Both the position numbers and the translations under genes were made by a program. The notes below the pieces were generated by a model. It did not search any database. It saw only the letters and a program-made list of their open reading frames with translations, and was not told the DNA's origin. A stretch of DNA of 5,398 bases from Rhodospirillaceae bacterium (GTDB taxonomy: Bacteria; Pseudomonadota; Alphaproteobacteria; CADEGL01), in contig JABIRQ010000337.1 in assembly GCA_018699755.1 (NCBI GenBank), positions 1-5,398 on the forward strand, given 5' to 3'. The first letter of the stretch is position 1. Each line of letters starts with the position of its first letter. Below are positions 1 through 5,398 of this stretch, one piece after another.

Positions 1-326
1 CCGAGACCTTGCTCGAAGTCGGCGCGGATCCCGATATCGTCGATCATGAAGGCAAGAGCGCTCTAATCTGGGCCGGGAGCAACGGCAACTTGTCGGTTAC
101 GGCTCTGCTGGTCGGTGCCGGCGCCGAGCTCGACATTCAAGACAAGCAAGGCCTGACCGCGTTGATGCGTGCCGCGTGGAACGGTCATACGAAAGTGGTC
201 GAAGCCCTGCTGCGAGCCGGCGCCGATACCCACCTCGAAGACAACAACGGCCAGACGGCCTTGGCTCACGCCACACGCGAGCAGTACGACGACATCATCG
301 CGCTGCTGAAGGGTGCGGCGAACTAA
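1..326 (+). CDS. Ankyrin-repeat protein, C-terminal part (5' end outside window)
   Basis: The reading frame is open from the first full codon at base 3 to the TAA at 324-326, giving about 107 residues with no start in the window. The TTG at 9 is an internal leucine of a repeat and not a credible start. The protein shows the end of one ankyrin repeat (LLEVGADPDIVD), then two full 33-residue repeats (G-x-[ST]-AL, NG/GN, LL-x-x-GA-[DE] pattern; second contains GLTALMRAAWNGH) and a final degenerate C-terminal cap repeat starting NNGQTALAHA and ending LLKGAAN. Ankyrin repeats are protein-binding scaffolds; the partner and cellular location cannot be told because any signal peptide or N-terminal domain lies upstream. 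Small ankyrin proteins, often exported, are common in Proteobacteria. The gene converges on the minus-strand gene at 348-830. Family assignment is secure, function is not. Confidence 0.9.
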   Translation, partial: ETLLEVGADPDIVDHEGKSALIWAGSNGNLSVTALLVGAGAELDIQDKQGLTALMRAAWNGHTKVVEALLRAGADTHLEDNNGQTALAHATREQYDDIIALLKGAAN

Positions 327-349
327 CCGGCCGCGCCGGCCGCGGTTTT
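325..349. terminator. Putative bidirectional terminator hairpin between convergent genes
   Basis: AACC (325-328) and GGCC (329-332) can pair with GGCC (338-341) and GGTT (344-347) around a GCGCC loop, with a two-base GC bulge on the right arm. On the + strand the stem runs into TTTTATT (346-352). Read from the minus strand, a run of A bases precedes the hairpin and only a weak U run follows. The structure fills the whole gap between the two stop codons and overlaps both, as expected for a compact shared terminator. It should be stronger for the ankyrin gene than for the minus-strand gene. The bulge and short T tract keep confidence moderate. Confidence 0.45.
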
Positions 350-830
350 ATTCCAGAAAGATCTGGTGCGCGAATGTGTCGCCGTCCGAAACGGTGATCC
401 TCTCGAAACCGAGCAGACGGGCGAGGTCGAAAAAGGTGAAGAAGTCCTCGACACCGTGATCCTGGAAGAACGGCGTCCCGCGCGCGTTCGCCGTCAAGGC
501 CGCCAACAGGCCTCGGATACGATAAAGCGTGTCGTACATGCCCGGGCCGCTGGCCACGATAATCATCTTTTCGGCCCCGTCGCCCTTGGCGAAGATATGG
601 AACGGCGGCGGGTAGGGATTGCCCTGCATCATCTGGTTCGACAACTCGGTCACGAAGCCGATGCGCGTCGCGCGGCTCGAATCGGCCTGCACCTGGGCCC
701 GGGCGTGATAGGTCTCGTTGGACTGCGGCTCCGGATAGTAGTAACCGGCATGTCGGTCCTCGGCGCGAACCGGCATCCCGATGACGAGTATCGCGCCGAG
801 CACCGCGGCGACATGGATAAATCGCGCCAT
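348..830 (-). CDS. Exported small protein of unknown function
   Basis: This encodes 160 residues on the minus strand. The frame is open further upstream, but the ATG at 828-830 is chosen because an AAGGGGA ribosome site (845-839) lies 8 nt before it and the protein then begins with a clear signal peptide: MARF, a hydrophobic stretch at about 5-20, and an A-x-A-like cleavage site after VRA (residue 23). The mature part has a tyrosine-rich start (GYYYPEP, 29-35), a middle segment with RIGFVTEL (56-63) and PYPPPFHIFAKG (72-83), and a C-terminal segment rich in Phe (DFFTFFDLARLLGFERI, 129-145) followed by TVSDGDTFAHQIFLE at the end. There is one short chain with no cysteine and no recognisable catalytic motif. 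The dense run of specific aromatic and polar residues reads like a conserved family and not a spurious frame, but I cannot name its function. It is probably periplasmic. It is transcribed divergently from the nadK operon, and shared control is possible. Confidence 0.82.
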   Translation of the reverse strand: MARFIHVAAVLGAILVIGMPVRAEDRHAGYYYPEPQSNETYHARAQVQADSSRATRIGFVTELSNQMMQGNPYPPPFHIFAKGDGAEKMIIVASGPGMYDTLYRIRGLLAALTANARGTPFFQDHGVEDFFTFFDLARLLGFERITVSDGDTFAHQIFLE

Positions 831-864
831 CGATCGATTCCCCTTCGTGACCTTCGACCATGCC

Positions 865-893
865 AAAATGGCGGCGCGGGCGGCCAATCGCAA
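865..893 (-). promoter_or_regulatory. Possible promoter for the minus-strand exported protein
   Basis: Read on the minus strand, TTGCGA (893-888, four of six matches to TTGACA) is followed after exactly 17 nt by CATTTT (870-865, three of six matches to TATAAT). The start codon lies about 35 nt downstream. The spacing is ideal but the boxes are weak, so this is only a candidate. Confidence 0.25.
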
Positions 894-938
894 CCGGTTC
901 CTTGGCGGGCCGTTCCACCCGATCACGGCTCCGACCGG

Positions 939-960
939 CCCGCTGGCGCCCCGCTGGCGC
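939..960. repeat. Perfect tandem 11-bp repeat upstream of nadK
   Basis: CCCGCTGGCGC occurs twice back to back (939-949 and 950-960). The period is about one helical turn, so both copies face the same side of the DNA. The second copy overlaps the place where a -35 element would sit relative to the TATACT box at 977-982. It could be an operator with two tandem half-sites, or simple slippage in GC-rich DNA. Confidence 0.6.
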
Positions 961-982
961 ATAGCAACGGCTCCGTTATACT
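954..982 (+). promoter_or_regulatory. Candidate promoter of the nadK operon
   Basis: TATACT (977-982) matches the -10 consensus in five of six positions and stands out in otherwise GC-rich DNA. Seventeen bases upstream is CTGGCG (954-959), a poor -35 that lies within the second copy of the 11-bp repeat. A start of transcription near 989 would give a leader of about 47 nt before the GTG at 1036. A weak -35 under a repeated motif would fit activator-dependent control, but this is inference. Confidence 0.4.
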
Positions 983-988
983 CGGCGC

Positions 989-1007
989 CCCGATCGGAGG
1001 GATCGGG
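989..1007 (+). other. Stem-loop in the presumed nadK leader
   Basis: CCCGATC (989-995) pairs perfectly with GATCGGG (1001-1007), giving a 7-bp stem with a GGAGG loop, followed by AAAAGG. The hairpin sits at or just after the predicted transcript start. It may protect the 5' end of the mRNA. GGAGG in the loop resembles a ribosome site, yet no start codon follows at a workable distance. No known riboswitch class is recognisable. Confidence 0.4.
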
Positions 1008-1035
1008 AAAAGGCCAAAGCCGAGGTAGGCGACAC

Positions 1036-1806
1036 GTGACCAGGAAGAGCATTGCCTTCGTCGCCGCGGACACCGCATCGGCGCGCGAAGCCCGGGACCG
1101 GCTGGAGGCCCGATACGAAACGGTGCCGCCGGAGGAGGCCGAGGTGGTCGTCGCCCTGGGCGGCGACGGCTTCATGCTCGAAACCCTTCATCGCCATCTC
1201 GAGCGCCGCATACCGATATTCGGAATGCATCGCGGCTCGATCGGCTTCCTGATGAATGACTATGGCGAGGACGGGCTCGAGCGGCGCATCGCCGACGCCC
1301 AGCCGGTGACCGTCCATCCCCTGCGGATGCAGGCCGTCTGCCGCGACGGCTCGACGATGGAAGCCCTGGCGATCAACGAAGTCTCGCTTCTGCGCGAGAC
1401 GCGCCTGGCCGCCAAGCTGCGTATCTCCGTCGACGGAATCGTCCGCCTGGAAGAGCTGATCTGCGACGGCGTGCTCGTCGCCACGCCCGCCGGCAGCACG
1501 GCCTACAACCTTTCCGCCCATGGACCGATCATACCGGTCGGCGCCAATCTCCTGGCGCTCACACCGATCAGCGCCTTTCGCCCGCGCACCTGGCGCGGTG
1601 CTCTCTTGCCCGATTCCAGCGAGGTCGCGATCGAAGTTCTTGACCCCTCCCACCGCGCGGTCAGCGCCGTGGCCGACTACACGGAGGTTCGCGACGTGGC
1701 AAAGGTGACGGTGCGCGAGGACCGCTCGATCCCCATAAACCTCCTGTTCGATCCGGAGCACAACTACGAGGAACGAATCCTCACCGAACAGTTTCGCACG
1801 GCCTAG
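1036..1806 (+). CDS. nadK: NAD kinase
   Basis: This 256-residue cytoplasmic enzyme phosphorylates NAD to NADP using ATP (or polyphosphate in some members), the sole de novo source of NADP(H). The family signature GGDG is at residues 42-45 in the context VVALGGDGFMLETLH. The conserved NE pair is at 114-115 (AINEVSLLRE), and the glycine-rich CDGVLVATPAGSTAYNLSAHGPIIP block spans 143-167, with the ATPAGSTAY NAD-binding motif intact. The C-terminal half carries the expected beta-rich domain. Length fits the short alphaproteobacterial form, which is smaller than the roughly 290-residue E. coli enzyme. The GTG at 1036 is chosen because GAGGTAGG (1022-1029) precedes it and the protein then starts at the typical TRKSIAFVA strand. 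The open frame continues to 781, but that stretch is intergenic DNA or overlaps the divergent gene. It is the first gene of the operon, and its stop lies only 8 nt before the argE start. Confidence 0.95.
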   Translation: MTRKSIAFVAADTASAREARDRLEARYETVPPEEAEVVVALGGDGFMLETLHRHLERRIPIFGMHRGSIGFLMNDYGEDGLERRIADAQPVTVHPLRMQAVCRDGSTMEALAINEVSLLRETRLAAKLRISVDGIVRLEELICDGVLVATPAGSTAYNLSAHGPIIPVGANLLALTPISAFRPRTWRGALLPDSSEVAIEVLDPSHRAVSAVADYTEVRDVAKVTVREDRSIPINLLFDPEHNYEERILTEQFRTA

Positions 1807-1808
1807 GA
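1805..1808 (+). promoter_or_regulatory. argE ribosome binding site overlapping the nadK stop
   Basis: AGGA (1805-1808) shares bases with the TAG stop of nadK (1804-1806) and is 6 nt from the argE ATG at 1815. A ribosome ending nadK therefore sits on the argE initiation site, which suggests translational coupling of the two genes. Confidence 0.55.
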
Positions 1809-1814
1809 ACCCCG

Positions 1815-2981
1815 ATGTCCAGCCCCAGCGAGAACAGCATCGAGATGATCCGCCGATTGGTCGGCTTCGACACGACCAGTCGCGACAGCAATATGCCGCT
1901 GATCGAATGGGTGCGGGACTACCTCGTCGAACACGGCGTGGACTCGACCGTCATCCGGGACGATACCGGCACGAAAGCCAATCTGTTCGCGACCCTCGGG
2001 CCTCAGGACCGACCGGGCATCTGCCTCTCCGGCCACACCGACGTGGTCCCGGTCGACGGCCAGGACTGGGCGACCGACCCTTTCGACCTGACCGAGAAGG
2101 ACGGCCTGCTCTATGGCCGCGGCACCTGTGACATGAAGAGCTTCCTGGCTGTCGCGCTGGCCCTGGTGCCTGAATTCCAGCGTCGCGGCCTTGAGACGCC
2201 GATCCATTTGGCCATGTCCCATGACGAGGAGGTCGGCTGCCGCGGCGTGCCGCGCATGCTCGCGCGAATGGGTGACGAGTTGATCCGCCCGGCCATGTGC
2301 ATCGTGGGCGAGCCGACGAGCATGAAGGTCGTGCGCGGCCACAAGGGGAAGAAAGCCTACCGCTGCGACGTCTACGGGCTCGAAGCCCATTCGTCCCTCG
2401 CGCCAAAGGCGGTCAACGCAATCGAATACGCGGCCGAGATCGTGGCGTTCCTGCGGGCCATGGCGCGGCGCAAGCGCGATGAGGGGCCCCTGGACGACGG
2501 CTACGACATTCCCCACACGACCGTGCAAACGGGAGTCATCAAAGGCGGAACGGCGATCAATATCGTGCCGCGCCATTGTGGCTTCGAGTTTGAGTTCCGG
2601 GTCGTGCCGGCCGACGACCCCGATAGCTGCTTCGAGGAAGCCCGCCGCTTCGCCGCCGAGGAATTGGAACCGGAGATGCGCGCGATCCATCCCGACGCGC
2701 GCATCGATTTTTCCCTGCTGTCCGGCTATCCCGGCCTGGACACGGACGAGGGCGATCCGGTCGTTGCTCTGGCCAAGCAGCTCACCGGTGCCAATTCGAC
2801 CGACAAGGTCGCCTTCGGAACCGAAGCCGGCCTGTTCCAGCAGGCCGAAATACCCACGGTGGTCTGCGGGCCCGGCAGCATCGACCAAGCCCACAAGCCC
2901 AACGAGTTCGTCTCTCTCGACCAGATCGCCCTATGCGAGCAATTGATGAAGCGATTGATGGAGCACGTGTGTCGGAACTGA
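1815..2981 (+). CDS. argE: Acetylornithine deacetylase (ArgE-type M20 metallohydrolase)
   Basis: The protein has 388 residues, the usual ArgE length, and is cytoplasmic. ArgE removes the acetyl group from N2-acetylornithine to give ornithine for arginine synthesis, using a two-metal (zinc or cobalt) centre. All expected M20 residues are visible: H74 and D76 in SGHTDVVPV, bridging D106 in GRGTCDMKS, the general base E138 and ligand E139 in SHDEEVG, E166 in VGEPTSM, and H360 in QAHKPNEF. H192 in EAHSS belongs to the dimerisation domain, which splits the catalytic domain at roughly 180-290. The N-terminal LVGFDTTSRDSN (15-26) is typical of ArgE and less so of DapE. The start ATG has AGGA 6 nt upstream. 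Its 3' end overlaps the next gene by 13 nt. Other M20 amidases with altered acyl or amino-acid preference cannot be excluded from sequence, especially as some alphaproteobacteria recycle the acetyl group with ArgJ and then do not need ArgE for synthesis. Confidence 0.9.
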   Translation: MSSPSENSIEMIRRLVGFDTTSRDSNMPLIEWVRDYLVEHGVDSTVIRDDTGTKANLFATLGPQDRPGICLSGHTDVVPVDGQDWATDPFDLTEKDGLLYGRGTCDMKSFLAVALALVPEFQRRGLETPIHLAMSHDEEVGCRGVPRMLARMGDELIRPAMCIVGEPTSMKVVRGHKGKKAYRCDVYGLEAHSSLAPKAVNAIEYAAEIVAFLRAMARRKRDEGPLDDGYDIPHTTVQTGVIKGGTAINIVPRHCGFEFEFRVVPADDPDSCFEEARRFAAEELEPEMRAIHPDARIDFSLLSGYPGLDTDEGDPVVALAKQLTGANSTDKVAFGTEAGLFQQAEIPTVVCGPGSIDQAHKPNEFVSLDQIALCEQLMKRLMEHVCRN

Positions 2982-3940
2982 CGCCGCATTCGGGACCGCG
3001 CTACGACGTACGGATAGAACCCGTCGATATCGGCCGCTGGCGAGCCGGCAATACGGGCACGGACTATGTCTGGAGCTTCGAGGCGGACCGGCCGGGTCCG
3101 CATGTCATGGTCAATGCGGTGACTCATGGCAACGAACTCTGCGGCGTGATCGCAGTGGACCTTCTGCTGCGCGAAAAGGTGCGCCCGAAACGCGGCCGCC
3201 TGACCCTGTCCTTCGCCAATGTCGAAGCCTATGAGCGCTTCGTTCCGGGCGACCCGACATCGTCGCGTTACGTCGAAGAGGATCTGAACCGCGTCTGGTC
3301 GCCGGAAGTATTGGACGGCCCGCGCGACAGCATCGAACTGCGCCGTGCCCGGGCCCTGCGGCCGGTCGTGGACACGGTCGATCTGATGCTCGATATCCAT
3401 TCGATGCAGCATGACGGCCCCGCCCTCGACCTTTGCGGCATGCCGGAGAAGGGGCGGCGGCTGGCGGCGGGCACCGGCGTACCGGAATGGGTGGTCAGCG
3501 ACCGGGGCCATGCCGCCGGGCGGCGCCTGCGCGACTACGGTCCCTTCGGCGAAACGGGCAACGACCGTGCGGCCCTGCTGATCGAATGCGGCCAGCATTG
3601 GCAGCCAGAAACCGTCGACATGGCGATCCAGGCCAGTTTTCGCTTTCTCCTGTATCTGGAGGCGATCGAGCCGGCGGTCGCGGTCGATCACCTGGACGCC
3701 GAAACGCCACCGACGCAGCGCTTCGTCGAAGTGACCGAGCCCGTCACCATCCGCAACGAGAACTTCGTCTTCATCGGCAACTACCGCGGCATGGAGATCG
3801 TCGCCAAGGCGGGCACGGCGATCGGCATGGACGGCGACGAGACGGTGCGCACGCCCTATGACGACTGTGTCATGGTCATGCCCTCGCAGCGCCTGCGCCA
3901 AGGGCTGACCGCAGTGCGCTTCGGTCGTCTGGTCGGATGA
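2969..3940 (+). CDS. Succinylglutamate desuccinylase/aspartoacylase family (M14) zinc deacylase
   Basis: This is a 323-residue zinc hydrolase of the AstE/AspA family, which cleaves N-acyl amino acids (N-acetylaspartate, N-succinylglutamate, and N-acetyl-diaminobutyrate in ectoine breakdown). Counting from the GTG, zinc ligands H53 and E56 lie in THGNELCG, and the third, H144, is in LDIHSMQ. The substrate-binding EEDLNRVW block is at about 103-110 (N107, R108), and the catalytic Glu is E206 in LLIECGQHW. A C-terminal beta domain follows (about 245-323, including RNENFVFIGNYRGMEIVAKAGT). GTG 2969 is preferred: GGAG (2960-2963) sits 5 nt upstream. An in-frame ATG at 2933 would add 12 residues, overlap argE by 49 nt and lacks a good ribosome site. 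No ast-pathway or ectoine (doeA) gene is nearby, so neither astE nor doeB can be assigned. Pairing with argE suggests a role in N-acyl-amino-acid hydrolysis. The family is certain, the substrate unknown. Confidence 0.88.
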   Translation: MSELTPHSGPRYDVRIEPVDIGRWRAGNTGTDYVWSFEADRPGPHVMVNAVTHGNELCGVIAVDLLLREKVRPKRGRLTLSFANVEAYERFVPGDPTSSRYVEEDLNRVWSPEVLDGPRDSIELRRARALRPVVDTVDLMLDIHSMQHDGPALDLCGMPEKGRRLAAGTGVPEWVVSDRGHAAGRRLRDYGPFGETGNDRAALLIECGQHWQPETVDMAIQASFRFLLYLEAIEPAVAVDHLDAETPPTQRFVEVTEPVTIRNENFVFIGNYRGMEIVAKAGTAIGMDGDETVRTPYDDCVMVMPSQRLRQGLTAVRFGRLVG

Positions 3941-3953
3941 GCGCGGATCGCAC

Positions 3954-5054
3954 GTGAGCGTCGCGGCGCTGCGCGACCGGCTCAGCGCCCTGGTCCTGGC
4001 CCTCGGGCTGGGAACGGTCGGTGGCGCGCTTTTTAATCTGATCGATTTACCCCTGGCCTGGATGATCGGATCCATGGCGGCCAATACGGTTGCCGCCATG
4101 GCGGGCTGGCGCGTTTCCGTCGCGCCGCGCCTGCGCATCGGCATGATCGCCGTCCTCGGCGTCATGCTGGGCAGCGCATTCACACCCGATCTGGTGAACC
4201 ATATCGGCGACTGGGCGATCAGTTTCGCGGCGTTGGCGGTGTATTGCGTCATCGCCGGCGGTCTGGCCTTCCTCTACTACCTGCGGGTCGTCGGTTTCGA
4301 TCCGGCGACGGCGTATTTCTCGGCCGCCCCGGGCGGGCTGCAGGAAATGATCCTGATCGGCAATGCGATGGGCGGCGACGACCGGCAGATCGCGTTGATT
4401 CACGCCATGCGCGTGATGCTGATCGTCCTCGTCGTGCCGATCTGGTTCCGCCTCTTCGGCGATTATGACGCGGCCCAGCGGGCGACCTCCGCCGTGCCCT
4501 TCCTGGCCGTCTCCGGTTTCGACCTGCTGCTGCTCGCCGTGTCCGGTGCGGTCGGCCTGTTCGTGGCCCAGCTTCTGCGCCTGCCCGCCAGCACCCTGGT
4601 CGGCGCCCTTTTGGGCAGCGCGGCCATCCATCTGACCGGCGTGACGGCGGCACGGCCGCCGGCCGAGCTGGTGTCGATCGCCCAGGTCGTCGTCGGCGCG
4701 GCGATCGGCTGCCGCTTCACCGGCTTGCCGCTCGCCCGGGTTCTCCGCTCGCTGCGCATTGCCGCGGGCGCGACCCTGGTCATGATCGCCGGATCGGTGA
4801 TCGCCGCCCTGCTTCTGCATCCCCTGCTCGGGATCCCGACCGAGGCCCTGGTCCTGGCCTTTTCGCCCGGCGGCCTGGCGGAGATGAGTCTGGTGGCTCT
4901 CGCCCTGGGCGTGGACGTGGCCTTCGTTTCGTCCCACCATGTTTTCCGCATCATGCTCGTGGTCTTCTTGGCCCCGCTGGCCTTTCGCCTCGTTCACCGC
5001 TTCTCCGGGCCGCAACCGGAGGTGCAGAAGCCATCCGAGCCGAGGGACGCATGA
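3954..5054 (+). CDS. AbrB-family membrane protein (putative transporter)
   Basis: This is a 366-residue integral membrane protein, mostly hydrophobic with roughly ten or eleven membrane segments and a short polar C-terminal tail (about 349-366). It shows the internal duplication typical of the AbrB family. Repeat 1 has LPLAWMIGSMAAN (32-44), AAPGGLQEM (124-132) and HAMRVMLIVLVVPIWFRL (150-167). Repeat 2 has LPASTLVGALLGSAAIHL (210-227), FSPGGLAEM (303-311) and HHVFRIMLVVFLAPLAFRL (328-346). Members are often mislabelled ammonia monooxygenase; nothing here resembles a monooxygenase, and E. coli AbrB is linked only loosely to aidB regulation. The PGG-x-x-EM signatures in the middle of opposed repeats look like transporter-type discontinuous helices, so transport is a reasonable inference. 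The GTG start follows the M14 stop by 13 nt and has only a weak ribosome site, which suggests dependence on upstream translation. Its TGA overlaps the next start as ATGA. Confidence 0.88.
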   Translation: MSVAALRDRLSALVLALGLGTVGGALFNLIDLPLAWMIGSMAANTVAAMAGWRVSVAPRLRIGMIAVLGVMLGSAFTPDLVNHIGDWAISFAALAVYCVIAGGLAFLYYLRVVGFDPATAYFSAAPGGLQEMILIGNAMGGDDRQIALIHAMRVMLIVLVVPIWFRLFGDYDAAQRATSAVPFLAVSGFDLLLLAVSGAVGLFVAQLLRLPASTLVGALLGSAAIHLTGVTAARPPAELVSIAQVVVGAAIGCRFTGLPLARVLRSLRIAAGATLVMIAGSVIAALLLHPLLGIPTEALVLAFSPGGLAEMSLVALALGVDVAFVSSHHVFRIMLVVFLAPLAFRLVHRFSGPQPEVQKPSEPRDA

Positions 5055-5398
5055 TCCGGCCTCTCCGCCTCCTTGGATTTGTCGTGCTCTGCGTGGCCTT
5101 GTTCGCAACCGCGGCCGCCCATGCCGACGAGGACTACGAGGCGGGTCTCGCCGCCTATGAGGCGGGCGATCACGACACGGCCCGGGAACTCTGGTCTCTC
5201 TCGGCCGCGGTCGGCAACGCCCAGGCTGCGACGGGTTTGGGCGAACTCTATCTCACGGGATCGGGGTTCGAGGCCGATCCGGTCCAGGCCGCCGTTTGGT
5301 TCCGCCAGGCCGCCGAACAGGACGAGCCGCGCGCCCTCCATCTTCTCGGCATCCTCCATGCCGAAGGACAAGGCGTGCCGCGCGACGAGGAACGCGCG
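5051..5398 (+). CDS. Exported Sel1-repeat (TPR-like) protein, N-terminal part
   Basis: The frame is open from ATG 5051 to the window end, giving 116 residues with the 3' end missing. The start overlaps the abrB-family stop as ATGA and has GAGGGA (5042-5047) just upstream, so translation is probably coupled. Residues 1-25 are a signal peptide (basic MIRPLR, hydrophobic core, cleavage after AHA), so the product is periplasmic or secreted. A TPR-like helical pair follows (YEAGLAAYEAGDHDTARELW). Next comes a Sel1-like repeat with A-x-x-LG-x-LY-x-x-G-x-G and the D-x-x-x-A-x-x-W-x-x-x-AA pattern (about 56-90), and the start of a second (ALHLLGILHAEGQGVPRD, about 94-111). Sel1 repeats are alpha-helical binding scaffolds, often in signalling or envelope functions. 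The partner is unknown, and its place at the operon end does not define a role. Confidence 0.88.
   Translation, partial: MIRPLRLLGFVVLCVALFATAAAHADEDYEAGLAAYEAGDHDTARELWSLSAAVGNAQAATGLGELYLTGSGFEADPVQAAVWFRQAAEQDEPRALHLLGILHAEGQGVPRDEERA

Noticed and set aside
366..1028. Plus-strand open frame of 220 codons across the exported-protein gene and the intergenic gap
   Set aside because: It overlaps the minus-strand gene, which has a signal peptide and ribosome site, and it runs through the promoter region; no protein features are seen.
781..1035. N-terminal extension of NAD kinase from upstream in-frame starts
   Set aside because: NAD kinases of this type start just before the first beta strand. 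The extension overlaps the divergent gene and the promoter, while the GTG at 1036 has a good ribosome site.
831..1175. N-terminal extension of the minus-strand exported protein
   Set aside because: Starting earlier would bury the signal peptide inside the protein and run into nadK; the ATG at 828-830 has its own ribosome site.
976..1761. Minus-strand open frame of 261 codons opposite nadK
   Set aside because: It lies opposite the nadK motifs and shows no recognisable domain or ribosome site.
1803..2894. Minus-strand open frame of 363 codons opposite argE
   Set aside because: It is antisense to an ArgE gene with all catalytic motifs; the protein is low in structure and rich in Gly, Asp, Arg and His, as expected from a shadow frame.
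2969..3940. Naming the M14 gene astE (arginine succinyltransferase pathway) or doeB (ectoine degradation)
   Set aside because: None of the partner genes of either pathway is in the window, and the zinc and catalytic motifs are shared by the whole family.
2726..4252. Minus-strand open frame of 508 codons spanning argE, the M14 gene and the abrB-family gene
   Set aside because: It crosses three well-supported + strand genes, has no domain-like sequence, and its composition is that of an antisense frame in GC-rich coding DNA.
3954..5054. Ammonia monooxygenase
   Set aside because: This is a common database label for the AbrB family, but the sequence has no monooxygenase features and fits a duplicated membrane protein.
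4047..5108. Minus-strand open frame of 353 codons opposite the AbrB-family gene
   Set aside because: It is antisense to a membrane protein with clear internal duplication. The translated product is an implausible mix of His, Gln, Arg and Asp caused by the complement of hydrophobic codons.

Overview
The window is high-GC DNA with strong G/C-ending codon preference, tightly packed genes and GTG starts. The short (256-residue) form of NAD kinase and the overall gene style suggest an alphaproteobacterium, most likely a Rhodospirillales-type organism. No rRNA or marker gene is present to confirm this. No mobile element, tRNA or CRISPR array is visible.

Layout. The left edge (1-326, + strand) holds the C-terminal end of an ankyrin-repeat protein. 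It converges on a small exported protein of unknown function encoded on the minus strand (348-830). The 21 bases between the two genes, plus parts of both stop codons, form a GC-rich hairpin with T-rich flanks that probably serves as a shared terminator. A gap of 205 bases (831-1035) separates the minus-strand gene from the next, divergent block and should hold both promoters. It contains a perfect 11-bp tandem repeat, a TATACT -10-like box and a small stem-loop with GGAGG in its loop.

From 1036 to the right edge lies what looks like a single five-gene operon on the + strand: NAD kinase (nadK), an ArgE-type M20 deacetylase, an aspartoacylase/succinylglutamate-desuccinylase-type M14 zinc enzyme, an AbrB-family membrane protein, and the start of an exported Sel1-repeat protein cut by the window end. 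Junctions are 8 nt, a 13-nt overlap, 13 nt and a 4-nt ATGA overlap, so cotranscription and translational coupling are likely.

How the genes may work together. NAD kinase makes NADP(H), needed by the arginine and many other biosynthetic routes. ArgE and the M14 enzyme both hydrolyse N-acyl groups from amino acids, by unrelated folds. The AbrB-family protein is a plausible, but unproven, transporter or sensor partner. The most interesting idea in the window is therefore an N-acyl-amino-acid uptake and deacylation module attached to nadK. The individual families are known, and the joint function is inference from gene order only. I see no clear evidence of an entirely new system.
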